64,000 bases of DNA, from positions 124,001-188,000 of the forward strand of contig CAVPDS010000011.1 of assembly GCA_963702695.1 (NCBI GenBank), in the 5' to 3' direction. Both the position numbers and the translations under genes were made by a program. Numbering within the stretch: the stretch's first letter is position 1; the number at the start of each line of letters is the position of its first letter. Source of the DNA: VAZQ01 sp963702695. Lineage in GTDB: Bacteria; Pseudomonadota; Alphaproteobacteria; Rhizobiales; Xanthobacteraceae. Shown here piece after piece: positions 61,787-64,000 of the stretch. The notes beneath the pieces are model-generated. The model was not told the origin of the DNA. It was given only the letters and a program-made list of their open reading frames with translations, and ran no database searches.

Positions 61787-62110
61787 TCACTTGGTTTCGA
61801 GATGCGGATCCGATAGCCAGCTTGGAAATCGATCAGCGAACGTCGGAGGAAAGCTTTCAGGGGGGGATATTGGAGCGAGCAGGAACGGCCCGAACACGTT
61901 CAGCGACGGGCCGAGCAGCGGGGAGGGCGAAGTCAGCCAGGGCATCTCGTTGGCGTACGGAATCGGGGGAAGCGCGGCTAAGTCCGGGGCGGCGTCCGAT
62001 AGCGATTGATTGGGGCTTCCGACGCCGACGGTGATCTCGTCTCCAAAAGCAGCCGTGAGCGGGATCATTAGATGGCCGGCCAGGAGGAGCGCGAATAGTC
62101 CTTTAGCCAT
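61787..62110 (-). CDS. Small secreted Pro-rich protein
   Basis: 107 aa. A signal peptide from MAKGLFALLLAG ends near TAAFG-D (residue 23). The mature chain is dominated by P, S, L and F with no Cys and no known motif. ATG 62110 follows GGAG at spacing 7, so it is likely real. No function can be given. Confidence 0.65.
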   Translation of the reverse strand: MAKGLFALLLAGHLMIPLTAAFGDEITVGVGSPNQSLSDAAPDLAALPPIPYANEMPWLTSPSPLLGPSLNVFGPFLLAPISPPESFPPTFADRFPSWLSDPHLETK

Positions 62111-62691
62111 GGGGGTTCTCCAATTTGCGGAGCGTTTTCGCAGTTGTGCTTCCATAAGCGCAAACGCGAGAAGATGGTTCCGCAGCGATCGCGGGCGCTC
62201 GCGCCCCATGAGACCGTATTGCGTCGTAGTGGGAGCTGGCCTCGGCAATTGATTCCGCAAAAAACCGAGTGGCGACGGCGAGGTCCGCGCGCTTGGGCAA
62301 GGTGCTGTACGGTCACTGCCAATGCGTGCAGGTTGTGCTCTCGCCGAGGGCTACCTCGATTGCCATTATCATTGCCGGTCGTTGTGTAGCGATCGGGGGC
62401 TGTTACTCTTGTAACGGGGCACCAGGATGTAACGGGGCATAAGAATGGCGCTCGTGCCGTCGGTGGGATGCAAAACGTTACCCCCAGATGCATTGAGCGA
62501 GCACCGGACGGGTAACCGTCCAGACGAGGGAAATTCGTCGAATGTCAAGCGCACTCCATCGTCGGTCATGGCGCACGGAACTGACGGTAACGGACGTCGA
62601 TGCGGGACCCGGCCGTTGCGGACAATCAGCCGATCATCGTGGCGCTGTCGCTTCTGCACGGGACGCTGACGGTCCCGACATCGCGCGCGGC
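62111..62691. other. 581-bp gap without supported genes
   Basis: Contains a repeated TGTAACGGGGCA (62410-62421 and 62428-62439) with GTTAC...GTAAC complementarity just before it. No conserved frame, RNA or palindrome family member is clear. Open frames on both strands look like shadows. Confidence 0.45.
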
Positions 62692-63057
62692 CTACTTCAC
62701 CACCAGCCCTTCGCGATGCCGCGTCCGCACTTCCGGCAGCGCGAAACGCGCTACGTACGGGGTCCACAGGCAGTTGAAGCTGATGTAGTCGCCGTATTGG
62801 CGATGCACGCCGGTAATGCGCGGGTACTTGTCGTACATCTTGCAGAATTGCGCGGCCCAATCCTGCGCGTGCGCTTCATTCTCGGCTGTCCACGGAATGA
62901 TGCCGCCGGTGTCGTTGCCCTTGACGTTGGCCGGCTGCTGCCAGTTGAACACCTGCGATGGTGACCAATTGAGGGGATTGAGGTCCCAGGCCCCTGCGCC
63001 GGACGCCGATCCGAGCAGGCTCAACCCAAGCACGCCACACAACGCTACTACTCTCAT
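62692..63057 (-). CDS. Small secreted protein of unknown function
   Basis: 121 aa. A signal peptide ends near AGA-W (residue 23). WDLNPLNWSPSQVFNW starts the mature chain and the Trp content is high; two cysteines (in QFCKMY and FNCLWTPY) may form a disulfide. No family recognised. ATG 63057 follows GGAGG by eight bases. A GTTAACCAT CtrA-like half-site lies just upstream. Confidence 0.65.
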   Translation of the reverse strand: MRVVALCGVLGLSLLGSASGAGAWDLNPLNWSPSQVFNWQQPANVKGNDTGGIIPWTAENEAHAQDWAAQFCKMYDKYPRITGVHRQYGDYISFNCLWTPYVARFALPEVRTRHREGLVVK

Positions 63058-63172
63058 AACCGCAGCCTCCACCCGATACGCCGTTAACCATAATCGGCGT
63101 CCACACGGGTGAAAAGGCAGCACAGAGCGATTAGCCGCCACGCGTATCCGGAAAGCAACGCTCGGCGATGCG

Positions 63173-63646
63173 TCACAGCATGGTGTAGGCGCTCGCCACC
63201 ATGCCGACCGGCCGCTTGTCGACGGCGCTGTAGAGCATGACCCGGCCGAAGCTGGTGTTGCGTCCGATCCGCACCACGCGCGCGTCCGCGACCACGTCGA
63301 AATTCACCGGCCGCAGAAAATGCATGGTCTGATCGATCGGCGCCATCGGCTTGTGGCCGTTCCAGGCGGCGGCGGAGGCGACCACCATGGCGCTGTCGGC
63401 CAGCGCGGTGAGGGCCTGCGCGCACACAAGCCCGCCGTCGCGGCAGATATTGCGTGTGAACGGAAGCCGCAGCACCGCCCCCGGCTGCCAGTCAGCCGGC
63501 GCGCCCGGCGGCCGCCCGGCTTCGACCGCCTCGACCAGCATGCCGAGATCCTGTACCCACGGCGCGAACACTTCAGTCAACAGGCGTCCGGCCGCCTGCA
63601 GGCCAAATACCGGCTCGACCAATTCGAGCTTACGAGCTTCGAGCAT
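63173..63646 (-). CDS. PaaI-like hotdog-fold thioesterase
   Basis: 157 aa. The hotdog pattern is seen: LCRDGG-like turn, ALTALADSAMVVASAAAWNGHKP with the acidic position on the central helix, and TMHFLRPV, NTSFGRVMLYS strands. PaaI-type enzymes hydrolyse acyl-CoA thioesters. The Asp of ALAD is in the usual catalytic place. ATG 63646 follows GGGAGATC. The substrate is unknown. Confidence 0.82.
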   Translation of the reverse strand: MLEARKLELVEPVFGLQAAGRLLTEVFAPWVQDLGMLVEAVEAGRPPGAPADWQPGAVLRLPFTRNICRDGGLVCAQALTALADSAMVVASAAAWNGHKPMAPIDQTMHFLRPVNFDVVADARVVRIGRNTSFGRVMLYSAVDKRPVGMVASAYTML

Positions 63647-63700
63647 CAACGATCTCCCGCGCTCCCCCGCTCGACGCGTGACATGCGAGCTCCGAATCAC

Positions 63701-63979
63701 TGATAATTTATGAGTCCTCGTTGTTTAGGAATCAATGGATCGTGGTGGTAGGCAGGTGCGGCGGAGCCTTATGCTCAAATCGTGGCGCGACCCGTGTAAC
63801 TGTGAACAAAGCTTGATTTGTCCACAGCCACTGCCTGAAATGGGCGCTGTAACATCCCGCAGACATGCGTTGCATGAGCGCCACAGCGCGTCGGTTTTCG
63901 CAATCCGCCGGTTGCCGTAGCCTTGACCGGGTCCGGCCTGCGCGGCACCGTTAACCATCTTGTAGGGTGGAGTTGCGTC
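63701..63979. other. Right-hand intergenic region with GANTC cluster and CtrA-like site
   Basis: GANTC sites occur at 63694-63698, 63712-63716 and 63729-63733. GTTAACCAT lies near 63951. A TTTGTCCACA resembling a DnaA box is at about 63815. No gene is evident before the possible start at 63980. Confidence 0.4.
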
Positions 63980-64000
63980 ATGTTCGGCCGTGTCATGTTG
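63980..64000 (+). CDS. Possible start of a plus-strand gene, cut by the window edge
   Basis: ATG at 63980 after GTGGAG at seven-base spacing, with a TTAACCAT box about 22 bases further upstream. Only seven codons (MFGRVML) are visible, so nothing can be said about function. Confidence 0.3.

Noticed and set aside
62411..62439. Repeated TGTAACGGGGCA as a CRISPR or iteron array
   Set aside because: Only two copies with short spacing and no cas or rep genes.
63805..63830. A DnaA box-like TTTGTCCACA as evidence for a replication origin
   Set aside because: Only one copy, no A+T-rich unwinding element and no origin-linked genes.

Overview
The window reads as chromosomal DNA of a high-G+C alphaproteobacterium of the order Hyphomicrobiales (Rhizobiales), probably near the Bradyrhizobium/Rhodopseudomonas/Pseudolabrys-type families. 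This is inferred from the gene set: a CcrM-type GANTC methylase with GANTC sites in its leader, a TctC-type solute receptor, DUF721-DsbA-SMC next to MutY, a LemA plus M48 pair, and many short G+C-rich intergenic palindromes. No database search was possible.

Layout. 1-10.3 kb is a minus-strand housekeeping run: IleS, LspA, a secreted protein, an active/inactive M16 peptidase pair, PGI, ArfB, a TctC receptor and a cut-off membrane protein. 10.6-12.8 kb holds plus-strand membrane genes (AI-2E family, DUF883, holin-like). 12.7-20 kb holds RibF, a lone CheY receiver, a HAD protein, a degenerate EAL protein, a frameshifted GT39-like gene and a divergent GT2 gene. 20-26.3 kb holds an A+T-rich island, an omega-amino acid aminotransferase, an EF-hand protein, a hisS with two compensating frameshifts, and two tandem P-loop proteins. 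26.5-36.3 kb holds M48-LemA, an MFS transporter, SMC, DsbA, DUF721 and MutY. 36.3-44.1 kb holds two beta-propeller proteins, CcrM, a YpfJ-type peptidase, MoaB, a GT2-like protein, a 24-aa mini-ORF and a radical SAM protein.

44.2-64 kb is more accessory. It holds a Rieske oxygenase (alpha/beta subunits with a divergent ferredoxin and no reductase), a cytochrome/propeller fusion, an alpha/beta hydrolase, an IS30 remnant, secreted proteins including a solitary STN-like domain, an HtrA-like protein lacking its catalytic triad, a PepSY protein, a ModA-like receptor, a second hydrolase with a decayed relative beside it, an MFS_3 exporter, DUF302, DUF2306, a PQQ dehydrogenase with an exonuclease-like remnant behind it, small secreted proteins and a PaaI-type thioesterase.

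I do not see a defence island, prophage, CRISPR array, tRNA, rRNA or biosynthetic cluster. The most unusual items are the two P-loop ATPases, the HtrA pseudoprotease with a nearby lone STN protein, the reductase-less Rieske system, the M16 active/inactive pair, the mosaic double-frameshifted hisS, and several gene remnants. Three of the four frameshifted loci may be assembly errors rather than biology.
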